In this document: positions 9,099 to 17,752 of the stretch, piece after piece | How the letters are laid out: every line of letters starts with the position of its first letter | Numbering within the stretch: position 1 is the stretch's first letter | Translations under genes and position numbers: made by a program | Notes under the pieces: model-generated | The model's database searches: none | Told to the model about the DNA's origin: nothing | Seen by the model: only the letters and a program-made list of their open reading frames with translations | Source of the DNA: Motilimonas pumila | GTDB taxonomy: Bacteria > Pseudomonadota > Gammaproteobacteria > Enterobacterales > CBDFNC01 | Assembly: GCF_003596335.1 (NCBI RefSeq) | Contig: NZ_QZCH01000020.1 | Span: 1 to 64,000, forward strand | Reading direction: 5' to 3' | DNA length: 64,000 nt

Positions 9099-10116
9099 TG
9101 GTCAGCTCCTCTCTTCGGCGAATGATCTGTTTTATTGCTCTTTGGCGACGTAAATTAGCACCAAACACAATGAAGGCCGCGAATAGGTTACTCACCAGGC
9201 ACACGCCAAACGCGTAGTGGTGCAAGCTATGTTTAGGGCGGTGGGACAACAGTTCAAATTCTTGTTGCTCAAGTTTATCGATTGCCGCGTAAGCTTGTTC
9301 GAGTTGCTTTCGATCCATGGCATGAAACATTTGCCCGCCGGTTGCTGCTGATACTTTCTCTAACGTTGGAAGATCCATTTTGTAGCGACCTTTTGTGCTA
9401 GGGTCACCAATGGCAATGGTATAAATCTTAACGCCATGTTTAGCCGCGATTTCAGCTGCTTTTATGGGGGGCATTTTCGAACTTGTATCATCACCGTCGG
9501 TCAATAGAATCATGACTCTCTGGCGGCTCTGCTCTTGTTCAAACACCGCGATTGATAAGCCAATAGCATCACCAAAAGCGGTTTGAAATCCAGCGTAACC
9601 AAGCTCAACGTCCTCCAGCAGCGATTGCCAAACGTTAATGTCTTCGGTAAATGGCGCTTGAACATACGCTGAATCTGCGAATAAGATTAGTCCTAAACGG
9701 TCGTGTTTTCGCTGTGCAGCAAACTCATGCAATACTTGCTTAGCGATGGTTAAGCGGTCGTGTTTGTTGCCTTGTTTATCCGTAAAGTCTTCTTCTGACA
9801 TGGAGCCTGAAAGATCAAGTGCCACCATAATTTCTCTCGCAGATTTCTTTTGTTCGATTGGGTCGCCCACCCACATGGGTTTGGCAATCGCGACCACTAA
9901 GGCAAGGTAACTGATGACAACCAGTAACCATTGAACTTTGCGGCGTTTTATCTTCACTGCAGCTTCAGACGGCTCTTGTGACGAGACGGCAATAAGGCGA
10001 TTAAAGAAAGGCACTTGAATCGCGCTTTTTGACTCTTTGTAAGCCGGTAATAACCAATACACAGCAAAGGGCATACAGAGCAATACAAAAACAATCGGGT
10101 AGTCAAATTCAATCAT
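9091..10116 (-). CDS. batA: VWA-domain membrane protein BatA
   Basis: A 341-aa inner-membrane protein. Membrane segments lie at about residues 6-24, 62-79 and 303-322, with a von Willebrand factor A domain between the last two. The MIDAS motif DLSGS is at residues 101-105, and the second loop reads LLTDGDDTSS. It is the classic BatA layout and is a paralog of the next gene. Its start overlaps the DUF4381 gene by eight bases. The likely role is a membrane-bound, metal-dependent protein-interaction module acting with the MoxR ATPase at the head of the operon. Confidence 0.9.
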   Translation of the reverse strand: MIEFDYPIVFVLLCMPFAVYWLLPAYKESKSAIQVPFFNRLIAVSSQEPSEAAVKIKRRKVQWLLVVISYLALVVAIAKPMWVGDPIEQKKSAREIMVALDLSGSMSEEDFTDKQGNKHDRLTIAKQVLHEFAAQRKHDRLGLILFADSAYVQAPFTEDINVWQSLLEDVELGYAGFQTAFGDAIGLSIAVFEQEQSRQRVMILLTDGDDTSSKMPPIKAAEIAAKHGVKIYTIAIGDPSTKGRYKMDLPTLEKVSAATGGQMFHAMDRKQLEQAYAAIDKLEQQEFELLSHRPKHSLHHYAFGVCLVSNLFAAFIVFGANLRRQRAIKQIIRRREELTND

Positions 10117-10648
10117 GTGACACCTCGTGATGTTTTATCCAAAGTGCAACGTTTTCCATGATGGCTTTTCTTTTTTCTTCCGTTAATGACGCTGCTGGAG
10201 AATAGGCGAGCTGAGCGAGTACGCCTGAGAGTTCAGATTTGGAGAACCCAGATGAAAATGGACGCTTAGTGCAATGTTGATCTAACCATTTTTCCCAATC
10301 TATGCCCGTTAATGGGGCAATCTCCGCACGAGGATAAGCGTAGAGTGCTGTTCTTCGTAATAGCTGCGGCAGTCTTTCGAGAGAGGCTCTCTCACCAGTG
10401 AGAGATTCTAAAGAGAGCTGTTCGAGCTCTACCAGGGCTGCGCGTCGGTAGGTGTTGGCAATATATGTCTGAACTCTCAGATAAATACGATGCAACAGCA
10501 AGCAAAACAGCAAAAATAGCAGACAGTACCAGCCTGGTGCATTCGGCATCCACGAGATACTGTCTGGCAAAGAAGGCTCAGACAGTGAAGCCATTAACGG
10601 ATTTACATTCTCAGGCTGTAAAGGCGCAAGCCCTGTATTCGTCGTCAT
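10109..10648 (-). CDS. DUF4381 family membrane protein
   Basis: A 179-aa protein with one membrane segment (about residues 40-58, WYCLLFLLFCLLLHRIYL). A cytoplasmic helical domain follows with the DUF4381 features RRAALVELEQL, then LPQLLRRTALYAYPR and GIDWEKWLDQ. It sits between the DUF58 gene and batA, its usual place in proteobacterial Bat operons. No enzymatic motif is present. It probably links the cytoplasmic DUF58/MoxR components to the membrane VWA proteins; that role is inferred from position. Confidence 0.85.
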   Translation of the reverse strand: MTTNTGLAPLQPENVNPLMASLSEPSLPDSISWMPNAPGWYCLLFLLFCLLLHRIYLRVQTYIANTYRRAALVELEQLSLESLTGERASLERLPQLLRRTALYAYPRAEIAPLTGIDWEKWLDQHCTKRPFSSGFSKSELSGVLAQLAYSPAASLTEEKRKAIMENVALWIKHHEVSHD

Positions 10649-10659
10649 AATCTGTATTC

Positions 10660-11601
10660 TCAGTTGGTTTGACTTGCACCGAGTGCTTTTCTAAGCTGAA
10701 CATCGGTTGGATCTAAGGTGTTAAATGGCAATACAGGGATTCGATACTTCTTCGCCACCGCCGTAAAATTATCGATGGCTTGGTTTACATCTTTTGCGAA
10801 CGCATCGCGTAACTGGGCTTCTTGGCCTGATATAGATAACTGCAACTGACCGTCACTGAGCACCATCTTATTGAGTGTGGCGAGGTCATGTTCTAGTCGG
10901 TCGGTGACATGACACAACACCACATCGTTGTGCTGACACAGCGCTTTTATCTGCTCTTCACTGCGCTCGTTGTAGCCATAGCCGTCGGTAATCAAGATCA
11001 CCAGACCATCATGCTTAACTAACCTTTGAGCTTGATGGAATAGCTTGGCGAAGGAGTTAGACTGTGACTCTTCGGCTTTGCCTGCTTTGAGTTGATGGTT
11101 TTTAATCGCTATCTCATTGAGTATTTTGAGTACGTGATTGGCGCTGCGCTGCGGTGAAATAGGCAGGGCATTGCGGTCGTTATAGACAATAGCACCAATA
11201 CGATCGGTGCTGTCTACAACTTTCCAAGCGATCAAAGCAGCTATTTCAGCGGCAACCACTGACTTCATTCGGCCGGTACTGCCAAAGAACATACTGGTTC
11301 GTTGATCGACCAGTACATAAACATTACGTTCGCGCTCTTCAGAGAATATCTTGACGTGTGGCTTGCCCGTTCTCATCGTCACTTTCCAGTCCATGGTACG
11401 AATATCATCACCGATCTGATAGTGACGCATCTCTTCGAAGTTCAATCCACGTCCACGAAGTTTGGACACATGGCGACCTGTTAATGCACTGTTGATTGGC
11501 TGAGCCGGCAGAAAATCAAAACCATGCGCTTTGTATTTCAAACGTCGTAATGCCTTTAGATCCGTGTAGATATCGGGATCAAGTGTTGGTTTTGTCTCCA
11601 T
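10660..11601 (-). CDS. DUF58 domain protein of the MoxR operon
   Basis: A 313-aa soluble protein of the DUF58 family. The signature YQIGDDIRTMDWK lies at residues 61-73. A VWA-like fold follows, with VLVDQRTSM at 97-104 and LVILITDGYG. The MIDAS is degenerate (DQRTS rather than DxSxS). It lies between moxR and DUF4381, 11 bases from the latter. DUF58 proteins almost always accompany MoxR ATPases and probably act as an adaptor or substrate. No alternative assignment is attractive. Confidence 0.88.
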   Translation of the reverse strand: METKPTLDPDIYTDLKALRRLKYKAHGFDFLPAQPINSALTGRHVSKLRGRGLNFEEMRHYQIGDDIRTMDWKVTMRTGKPHVKIFSEERERNVYVLVDQRTSMFFGSTGRMKSVVAAEIAALIAWKVVDSTDRIGAIVYNDRNALPISPQRSANHVLKILNEIAIKNHQLKAGKAEESQSNSFAKLFHQAQRLVKHDGLVILITDGYGYNERSEEQIKALCQHNDVVLCHVTDRLEHDLATLNKMVLSDGQLQLSISGQEAQLRDAFAKDVNQAIDNFTAVAKKYRIPVLPFNTLDPTDVQLRKALGASQTN

Positions 11602-11615
11602 GGTGACCTCTCGTA

Positions 11616-12584
11616 TTATGCGACTGCTACCTGAGACAAAATCTCATCAATAACACAGTCTGAACTGATGCCTTCTGCAAGCGCGTCGTAAGACAGAATT
11701 AGACGATGACGCAGCACACCATGAACGACTTTACGAACATCATCTGGGTCGACAAAATCTTTGCCGTTTAGCCAAGCCATCGCTCTTGAGCACTTGTCTA
11801 GTGCAATCGTGGCTCGGGGGCTTGAACCGACACCTATCCACTGCGAAAGGGGTGAGTCGGGATACAGTTCAGGTTGTCTTGTGGCCACAATGATCGCCAC
11901 AATGTATTTAAGAACTGCATCACTACAATGAACCTCTCGCAGTTGTTCACGAGCGTCAAAAATGCATTGAGGGTCGATCGGTGTCGGTTTTTCTGTCGTC
12001 GGTTTTTCCTCACTACGCACCATCTTGATGATCTGCTCTTCGGCATCGGCGTCTGGGTAATCGAGATTTATTTTCATGATAAATCTGTCCATTTGCGCTT
12101 CTGGCAGTGGGTAAGTTCCTTCTTGCTCTACAGGATTTTGAGTTGCTAAAACCATAAACAAGTCAGGCAGCTGGTAGGTTTTACCTGCCACAGTGATTTG
12201 TCTTTCTTCCATGGCTTCCAATAAAGCTGCTTGTACTTTTGCAGGGGAGCGGTTGATCTCATCAGCCAGTAGTAGGTTATTGAAAACCGGACCCGGCTGA
12301 AAGGTGAGTGTCGGTTTGCCGTCTACGTCTTGATACACCTCGGTGCCCGTCACATCAGAAGGCAGAAGATCGGGGGTAAATTGAACACGACCAAGGTCAA
12401 CCTGCAAGGCAGAAGCTAATGATTTAATGGAACGAGTTTTTGCAGTTCCGGGTAAACCTTCAAGCAGTACATTGCCATTTGTGAGCAGTGCTACCAGTAA
12501 TGTGTCCACCATATGTTGCTGGCCGATGACTGAGGATTCCATCTGTTGCTTTAGCTGTGATATTGATTCTAACGTTGGATTCAT
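11616..12584 (-). CDS. MoxR-family AAA+ ATPase
   Basis: A 322-aa AAA+ ATPase of the MoxR/RavA clade and first gene of the Bat operon. Walker A is GLPGTAKT at residues 43-50 and Walker B is LLLADEI ending at 110. The sensor-1 region ATQNPVEQEGTYPLPEAQMD and a C-terminal lid follow. MoxR ATPases act as chaperones that help assemble or activate partner complexes, often VWA proteins; here the two VWA proteins lie downstream. It is the only recognisable energy source in the operon. The start ATG lies about 400 bases from the divergent DUF1254 gene, so the operon promoter should lie in that gap. Confidence 0.93.
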   Translation of the reverse strand: MNPTLESISQLKQQMESSVIGQQHMVDTLLVALLTNGNVLLEGLPGTAKTRSIKSLASALQVDLGRVQFTPDLLPSDVTGTEVYQDVDGKPTLTFQPGPVFNNLLLADEINRSPAKVQAALLEAMEERQITVAGKTYQLPDLFMVLATQNPVEQEGTYPLPEAQMDRFIMKINLDYPDADAEEQIIKMVRSEEKPTTEKPTPIDPQCIFDAREQLREVHCSDAVLKYIVAIIVATRQPELYPDSPLSQWIGVGSSPRATIALDKCSRAMAWLNGKDFVDPDDVRKVVHGVLRHRLILSYDALAEGISSDCVIDEILSQVAVA

Positions 12585-12984
12585 TTGCTTACCTATTGAC
12601 TATTTATCCACTAAGAGCGTGCTTATGGGTTTGGTCAGAAAAACATTACTAATAAAAGCAATTATTTAAGATCACCTACACTAACAGTAGTAGGAAATGA
12701 GTGACTCTAGGGTGATGCATATTTATCGCAGACACCCCACCATTGGAAATGTGATTCGTATGATCTATAAATAAGCTAATGCATTGGTTCAATATTATTC
12801 AAGCATAATTGTGTGTATTTGATATTACTTTAGTGCATTTCAACTATACGCCATTGTCATTTGTGTATTCATAGTGGGTTGTTAACATTGTTCGTAAGTT
12901 GAGCAGTTAATGAATTAACTGTTTCAGAGCAGACAAATGGACTGTGCAATAATTTAGCATCTTCGATTTATTTAGAGGTCTACA
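12585..12984. other. divergent intergenic region, MoxR operon / DUF1254 gene
   Basis: This AT-rich 400-base gap holds no convincing gene. It must carry the promoters of both the reverse-strand MoxR/Bat operon and the forward-strand DUF1254 gene. A hairpin CAGTTAA-TGAA-TTAACTG lies near 12905-12922. No operator could be assigned. Confidence 0.5.
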
Positions 12985-14046
12985 ATGAAAAAGTTAATTC
13001 CACTTACAATACTTGCGGCAACAATTTTCACCTCTTCAGCTATGGCTGAAGAAGTTGAAAAAGTATCTAAGTTTTTCGCTGAGGACGGTATTTTAACAAC
13101 CGAAGCTAACTATCCAATCCATGAAACCAGTCGTCAAATGTTACTGAAGCAAGAGTTGGTAGGTGTTAACAACTTTAAACATGACCGTGTTTTGACTCCG
13201 ACAGATAACCAACCAGTGGTTCGAATGAACCGAGATACTTATTATTCAGTTGTAATCGTTGATGTGAGCGAAGGCGCTACGATCACTCTTCCTGAGATTC
13301 CAGAGGGTGCTTATATGTCTATGCAAGTTATCTCGGAAGATCACCGACCACAACCTATGAAGTATGGTTCTGGTACATATTACTTGTCTACCCACACTGG
13401 CAGTCACGTTTATATCATTGTACGAACAGATGCAACACTGCCACTTGAGCAGGTTCATGCTATCCAAGATGGTATGTCTGTTGATGCAAAATCAGCGAAA
13501 GCTTTCAAGGCTGAGCAAGTTAATAAGGCATCTTTCTATGAGACTGAGCTAAACCTGAAAAAACAGGCGCCAGCTCTAATGAAAGAAGATCCGACTCGTT
13601 TTACTTACGGTATGTTTACTTCACCTGAAGATGCCTCAAAAGAATTATTTGTACAAAAAAAATATGAAGTGGGTACGGCTCTTGGTTGGGGTGGTGCTCA
13701 GATCGACGATAACATCTACGAACTCACTAAGCAGTTCGATAAAAAAAAATGTTATCAGGCAACATTTGAAGACCCTCAAGATCTCGCTTTCTGGTCTTTC
13801 ACCGTCTACGATGCAACCGGCCGTATGTTTAACGATCTAGCTAACATCAATGGTGATGTTGCAGAGCAAAATAAAGATGGCACTTATACTATCTCACTAG
13901 GTTGTGGCGAAGAAGCTCCGAATAATCTACCTATCGCAGAAGGTAATAAGACAGACACATTCAATATCGTTATCCGCCACTATATGCCTAGCAATGCAGT
14001 GATTAAAGGTTTGCGTCTTGAACCACTAGTAAAAGAAGTCAAGTAA
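12985..14046 (+). CDS. exported DUF1254/DUF1214 family protein, tandem copy 1
   Basis: A 353-aa exported protein with a signal peptide at residues 1-21 (cleavage after SAMA). It has the DUF1254 N-terminal pattern (FKHDRVLTPTDNQPVVRMNRDT) followed by the DUF1214 half with FWSFTVYDATGRM and the final IRHYMPS. The biochemical role of the family is unknown. It closely resembles the next gene along its whole length, so the two arose by tandem duplication. The start has AGAGGT about seven bases upstream. A possible weak hairpin (CCCTTTC/GAAGGGG) lies between the two copies. It is predicted periplasmic, and the two Cys residues (KKCYQAT and LGCGE) may form a disulfide. Confidence 0.82.
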   Translation: MKKLIPLTILAATIFTSSAMAEEVEKVSKFFAEDGILTTEANYPIHETSRQMLLKQELVGVNNFKHDRVLTPTDNQPVVRMNRDTYYSVVIVDVSEGATITLPEIPEGAYMSMQVISEDHRPQPMKYGSGTYYLSTHTGSHVYIIVRTDATLPLEQVHAIQDGMSVDAKSAKAFKAEQVNKASFYETELNLKKQAPALMKEDPTRFTYGMFTSPEDASKELFVQKKYEVGTALGWGGAQIDDNIYELTKQFDKKKCYQATFEDPQDLAFWSFTVYDATGRMFNDLANINGDVAEQNKDGTYTISLGCGEEAPNNLPIAEGNKTDTFNIVIRHYMPSNAVIKGLRLEPLVKEVK

Positions 14047-14139
14047 CAGCTATAGCCCTTTCAAGCGAAGGGGTTACGTCAGTTAATTAAGCAAGGTTTT
14101 CTTTCGAGTGTCTTGCACCATATTTTAATAGGATTCCAA

Positions 14140-15213
14140 ATGAATAAATCAATTATCGCTACCATCATCACCATTGGCGCTCTCTCTTCATCCACTGTAA
14201 TTGCAAGTGATTTGATTGACACTGAAAAAGAATTATTCGTAGAAGGTGGAACCAAAGTTACAGCCAAAATGTACCCTGTTGTTGAGACAGAGCGTCAGTT
14301 CTTGAAGCACCAAGATATTGCGGGTGTTAATAAGTTCAACCATAAACGTGTACTAACCCCAACCGAAGGGCAAGAAATTGTTCGCATGAATCGCGACACC
14401 TACTACTCATTCGCAACGATAAACGTTTCTGAGGGCGCAACCGTTACTTTGCCTGAAATTCCTGAAGGCAAATACATGACCATGATGGTTGTGACTGAAG
14501 GGCACAGGATTCAAGCAATGCAATATGGTTCGGGTACCTACTCACTTAACACGCATGAAGGTGAGCATGTAAACATTGTTATTCGTCTAGATGCTGGTTT
14601 TAGTGTAGAAGAAGCGAATGCTATCCAGGACAAGATGATCATTGAAGCCGGTTCAAATGTGCCTTTTTCAGCATCTCAAACATACGACCGAGCAACGTTT
14701 GAACAGACAGAGCGTGAGCTTAAGTCTAAGGTCCCTTCAATACTAAAACGTGATGGTGCAAATGCATTAGTCGGTATGTTTACAGATCCTGCGGATAAAT
14801 CTAAAGAGCTTTTCGTGCAAGAAAAATATGAAGTAGGCGCAGCTATTGGTTGGGGTGGTGCTCAACTGCAAGATAACATTTATGAAGTCTCTGGAAACTT
14901 TGACAATTCTAAATGTTACCAAGCGACCTTTGAAGACCCTAAAAACCAAGCCTTTTTGTCAATTACTGTGTACAACGGCGCAGGTTTTATGTTCAATGAT
15001 CATGCTAACATCTCTACAGAGACCGCAAAGTATAATCAAGATGGTACATTAACATTCAGTTTTGGTTGTGGTGAAGATGCTGTAAATAACATTACAACAA
15101 CGGATGGCAATGATACTGGCAAGTTTAATCTAGGTATTCGCCACTACACGCCAAGCAAAGTCGTGATGGATGGTTTTCGTATTTTGCCTTTCGTCAAAGA
15201 GGTTAAGCAGTAA
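14140..15213 (+). CDS. exported DUF1254/DUF1214 family protein, tandem copy 2
   Basis: A 357-aa exported paralog of the preceding gene with signal peptide MNKSIIATIITIGALSS and cleavage near VIAS. Shared landmarks are VRMNRDTYYS, GSGTY, KYEVG, GWGGAQ, KCYQATFEDP and IRHYTPS. The ATG at 14140 was chosen because AGGA lies six bases upstream and the signal peptide begins there; a TTG at 14113 would add nine residues that spoil it. It is probably co-expressed with copy 1 across a 93-base gap. The function of the family is not known. Confidence 0.82.
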   Translation: MNKSIIATIITIGALSSSTVIASDLIDTEKELFVEGGTKVTAKMYPVVETERQFLKHQDIAGVNKFNHKRVLTPTEGQEIVRMNRDTYYSFATINVSEGATVTLPEIPEGKYMTMMVVTEGHRIQAMQYGSGTYSLNTHEGEHVNIVIRLDAGFSVEEANAIQDKMIIEAGSNVPFSASQTYDRATFEQTERELKSKVPSILKRDGANALVGMFTDPADKSKELFVQEKYEVGAAIGWGGAQLQDNIYEVSGNFDNSKCYQATFEDPKNQAFLSITVYNGAGFMFNDHANISTETAKYNQDGTLTFSFGCGEDAVNNITTTDGNDTGKFNLGIRHYTPSKVVMDGFRILPFVKEVKQ

Positions 15214-15579
15214 TCATTATAACGACGTAAACGTAACAGATCATAAATGAAGCCTCATTACCTCGGGTTTTAAATATGAGCGAAAAAATGGCGAGATTGT
15301 TGGTCTTGGAATTCGACTCAATCTCGCCCTGTCCTTTTATAGACATAGGCTTCACAAGGTTTCGGTGACTTTTTTGCTAACAGGCATTGGCTGAGATATT
15401 TGAGTTTATGATTTGCATTTGCATAGAAGGTTTTGTTTGACCAGAACAAACTGCAATGGCTTAAACAGAATCAACAACCTTAACCATTCAGTGCGCCGTT
15501 TAAAATTGTCGTAAATTGCACATTTTTGGCCATTCAAACCGATATATTTACACTCGTAAACTAATTCGAGGGTAAACAA
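15214..15579 (+). other. intergenic region with hairpin and repeat copy
   Basis: No gene is supported in these 366 bases. A 10-bp stem (GGCGAGATTG at 15290-15299 with CAATCTCGCC at 15319-15328) followed by CCTTTTAT may terminate the DUF1254 pair. The second copy of the 50-bp repeat follows at 15451-15500, and the dipeptidase promoter should lie after it. Confidence 0.6.
15451..15500 (+). repeat. 50-bp direct repeat, copy 2
   Basis: This copy is identical to 5340-5389 except for one base. It still contains the last ten codons and stop of the AraC gene, although no AraC coding sequence precedes it. It lies 80 bases before the dipeptidase start. Confidence 0.95.
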
Positions 15580-16806
15580 ATGAAAAAGCTACTTATCGCA
15601 ACGTTAATCTCCGCAGCAACCTTTAACACCCACGCATCCATTGAGACAAAAGATTGGCACGAGTTTGCGTCTAAAGAAGCCAAACAATTCGTCGCTGACA
15701 ATATTGTGCTCGACTTCTACGCTTCGCCCAGCGGCACAGGGTTTAGCAAAAACTCTGAAGTAGCGAACTATATTGATTTGGCTCATGAGCGTGGCATTAC
15801 TGGTGCATCGGTTACCCTTGGCGCCCCCCACACGCCGAATCTACTTGCGTTCAAATTTGAGCACAGAAAATGGACCAAAGCGTCTTCTGCAGCAAAAACA
15901 CCGATTCGTTACGTTAAGCATGTCGATGATTTTCAAAAAGCCCATGACAATGGTGAATACGCCATTATGTGGGCCAGTCAAACGACCATGCCGCTAGAAG
16001 GTGACGCCGCAAACGTGGCGGTCATGGCTGAGTATGGCGTCAAAACTATGCAACTCACTTACAATGAAACCGAACTGACAGGCTCTGGCGTGATTTCAAT
16101 GATCAACGGTGATACCAGTGGTTTGACAGACTTTGGTAAAGAAGTACTTGATGAGATGGTTAAGCATGGCATTACGGTTGACCTGTCTCACACCTCTCAC
16201 CACACAACCAAAGATATTACGGACTACATGCAAAAGCATCACAAAGGCGTGCCTGTCATCTACTCTCACTCACCACTCGCTTCTACATATGATTGTGAGC
16301 CACATGAAACACTGACGGAAACAGAAAAGCGCATGGCGCAGAAGAACCTGAAAAAAGGCGACCCTGATTTTCGTCTAGCTGCGTGTTACCGTCTGATTTC
16401 GGATGAGCAAGCAAAAACCGTTGCAGATATGGGTGGGGTAATTGCTGTAACCGCTACCGAATGGATGATGGATGGTGTTTGGCCTGAAGATATTACGCCT
16501 AAGCAATTTGCAGAGATGATTGATGGTGCAGTGCAAATAGCCGGCATAGATCATGTGGGTATCGCCACCGATGATATGATGACCACTGCGAAAGTTGTGC
16601 CTTTTACCATTGCCAACCCAGACAAGTATGCAGACAACGGTTACATGGTGAGCGCTTTTAACAAAGGCTCTACTGGCTGTGCGGAGCTGTCAAAACACAT
16701 GGCAGGTGTGGTAGATAGCTTGTGGGAAATGGGCTATTCAAATGAGGATTTAGCCAAGCTATTTGGGGGTAACCTAATGCGAGTTTATGAGCAAACGTGG
16801 AAATAA
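15580..16806 (+). CDS. exported M19 (membrane dipeptidase)-like protein, zinc site incomplete
   Basis: A 408-aa exported protein with signal peptide at residues 1-19 (cleavage near THA). It belongs to the peptidase M19 (renal dipeptidase) family, shown by LTYNETELTGSG, GLTDFGKEVLDEM and TVDLSHTSHH (His204). Further support comes from VIYSHSPLAS (His230) and GIDHVGIATDD near the end. The usual first zinc motif HxD near the N-terminus is replaced by LDFYASP (residues 44-50), so the binuclear zinc site seems incomplete, as in other diverged bacterial members. Dipeptidase activity is therefore uncertain. AGGG lies eight bases upstream of the ATG. It sits among three DUF1254 genes, with a terminator after it. 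Confidence 0.8.
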   Translation: MKKLLIATLISAATFNTHASIETKDWHEFASKEAKQFVADNIVLDFYASPSGTGFSKNSEVANYIDLAHERGITGASVTLGAPHTPNLLAFKFEHRKWTKASSAAKTPIRYVKHVDDFQKAHDNGEYAIMWASQTTMPLEGDAANVAVMAEYGVKTMQLTYNETELTGSGVISMINGDTSGLTDFGKEVLDEMVKHGITVDLSHTSHHTTKDITDYMQKHHKGVPVIYSHSPLASTYDCEPHETLTETEKRMAQKNLKKGDPDFRLAACYRLISDEQAKTVADMGGVIAVTATEWMMDGVWPEDITPKQFAEMIDGAVQIAGIDHVGIATDDMMTTAKVVPFTIANPDKYADNGYMVSAFNKGSTGCAELSKHMAGVVDSLWEMGYSNEDLAKLFGGNLMRVYEQTWK

Positions 16807-16832
16807 CAAGCACTAATACCAGCTCCTAAAAT

Positions 16833-16866
16833 AACGCTCACCGCTATATTGATGTGAGCGTTTCTA
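16833..16866 (+). terminator. intrinsic terminator after the dipeptidase gene
   Basis: AACGCTCAC (16833-16841) pairs perfectly with GTGAGCGTT (16854-16862), followed by TCTATT. It lies 26 bases after the stop codon. The U-tract is poor but the stem is strong. Confidence 0.65.
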
Positions 16867-17017
16867 TTACTCCATCATCAAAAATGGCAGGATCATCAAG
16901 CTGCTTGTTTGCCACTGAACATGACGCATTTTTTTAACTCTTGATTGGGAGTGTTAGAAAGACAAAGGTAAGTCGATTAGACTCAGTGATGATTCAATTC
17001 TTAAAGGTTACGACGCT

Positions 17018-17644
17018 ATGATGAGTGACAGGGCCGAGATGCTGAGCTCGATTATTGATAAAAAGAGATATCCTCTGCTCTTTCACGCTTTAAGCCATGC
17101 CACGAGCATTGATGTCAAAGAAGGCGACTTCCTCTTTCGCCAAGGTGACACGCCGAACAAACTTGCCGTTACGATTAGCGGTGAGCTTGAAGTATCGTAT
17201 GTCGACAAGGAAGGAAACTACGTCATCATAGAAAGGTGCTCTGAGGGGTTTTGGTTCGGAGACGCGTCTTTTATTGACGGCAAAGCCCTCCCCTATAGCA
17301 CACAAGCTCTTTCGCCATTAACGGTCGTCAGTGTTAGCCATTCACATATTCTCAAAAACATTGAACTTGAAAACGAAGTCTATCGTTTTGTCGCCCACTC
17401 GGTCGTGGCGAGGTTACGAATCATGTATGACAAATTCGATAGCATGGCAACACGCCCACTCAGAGAAAGGCTGACTCATCGGCTCAAACAACTATCCGGC
17501 TCCGAATCCATCATTCATGTCTCACACGATGACCTTGCATCGTATCTGGGTGTCAGCAGACATAAAGTATCTAGAGTAATGAAAGAACTTGATAATCAAG
17601 GGGTTATTAAGCAGATGTATAAAAAAGTAGAAATAATGCGTTAG
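17018..17644 (+). CDS. Crp/Fnr-family transcriptional regulator
   Basis: A 208-aa regulator. Residues 20-120 form a cyclic-nucleotide-binding-type beta barrel (EGDFLFRQGDTPNKLAVTISGELEV). A dimer helix and a C-terminal winged helix follow, whose recognition segment is DDLASYLGVSRHKVSRVMKEL. The Fnr iron-sulfur cysteines are absent and the CRP cAMP-binding arginine pattern is not evident, so the signal is unknown. It begins with two ATG codons, and AAAGG lies upstream. A 19-bp palindrome starts directly after its stop, in front of the third DUF1254 gene, which makes that gene a likely target. Confidence 0.88.
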   Translation: MMSDRAEMLSSIIDKKRYPLLFHALSHATSIDVKEGDFLFRQGDTPNKLAVTISGELEVSYVDKEGNYVIIERCSEGFWFGDASFIDGKALPYSTQALSPLTVVSVSHSHILKNIELENEVYRFVAHSVVARLRIMYDKFDSMATRPLRERLTHRLKQLSGSESIIHVSHDDLASYLGVSRHKVSRVMKELDNQGVIKQMYKKVEIMR

Positions 17645-17663
17645 ATTTCGCACCGTGCGAAAT
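17645..17663. promoter_or_regulatory. 19-bp palindrome, candidate operator
   Basis: ATTTCGCAC and GTGCGAAAT are perfect 9-bp inverted arms around one C. The site starts directly after the stop of the Crp/Fnr gene and lies 90 bases before the third DUF1254 gene. No U-tract follows, so an operator is more likely than a terminator. The binder is unknown; the adjacent regulator is the first candidate. Confidence 0.55.
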
Positions 17664-17752
17664 TCAAAGTTGAGTGAGCGAATACGATAGCATCATGTTG
17701 TTGAGGCGAACCGCTTCAATGGTTTCAATCTCTCACTCATTAAAGGTTTTGC

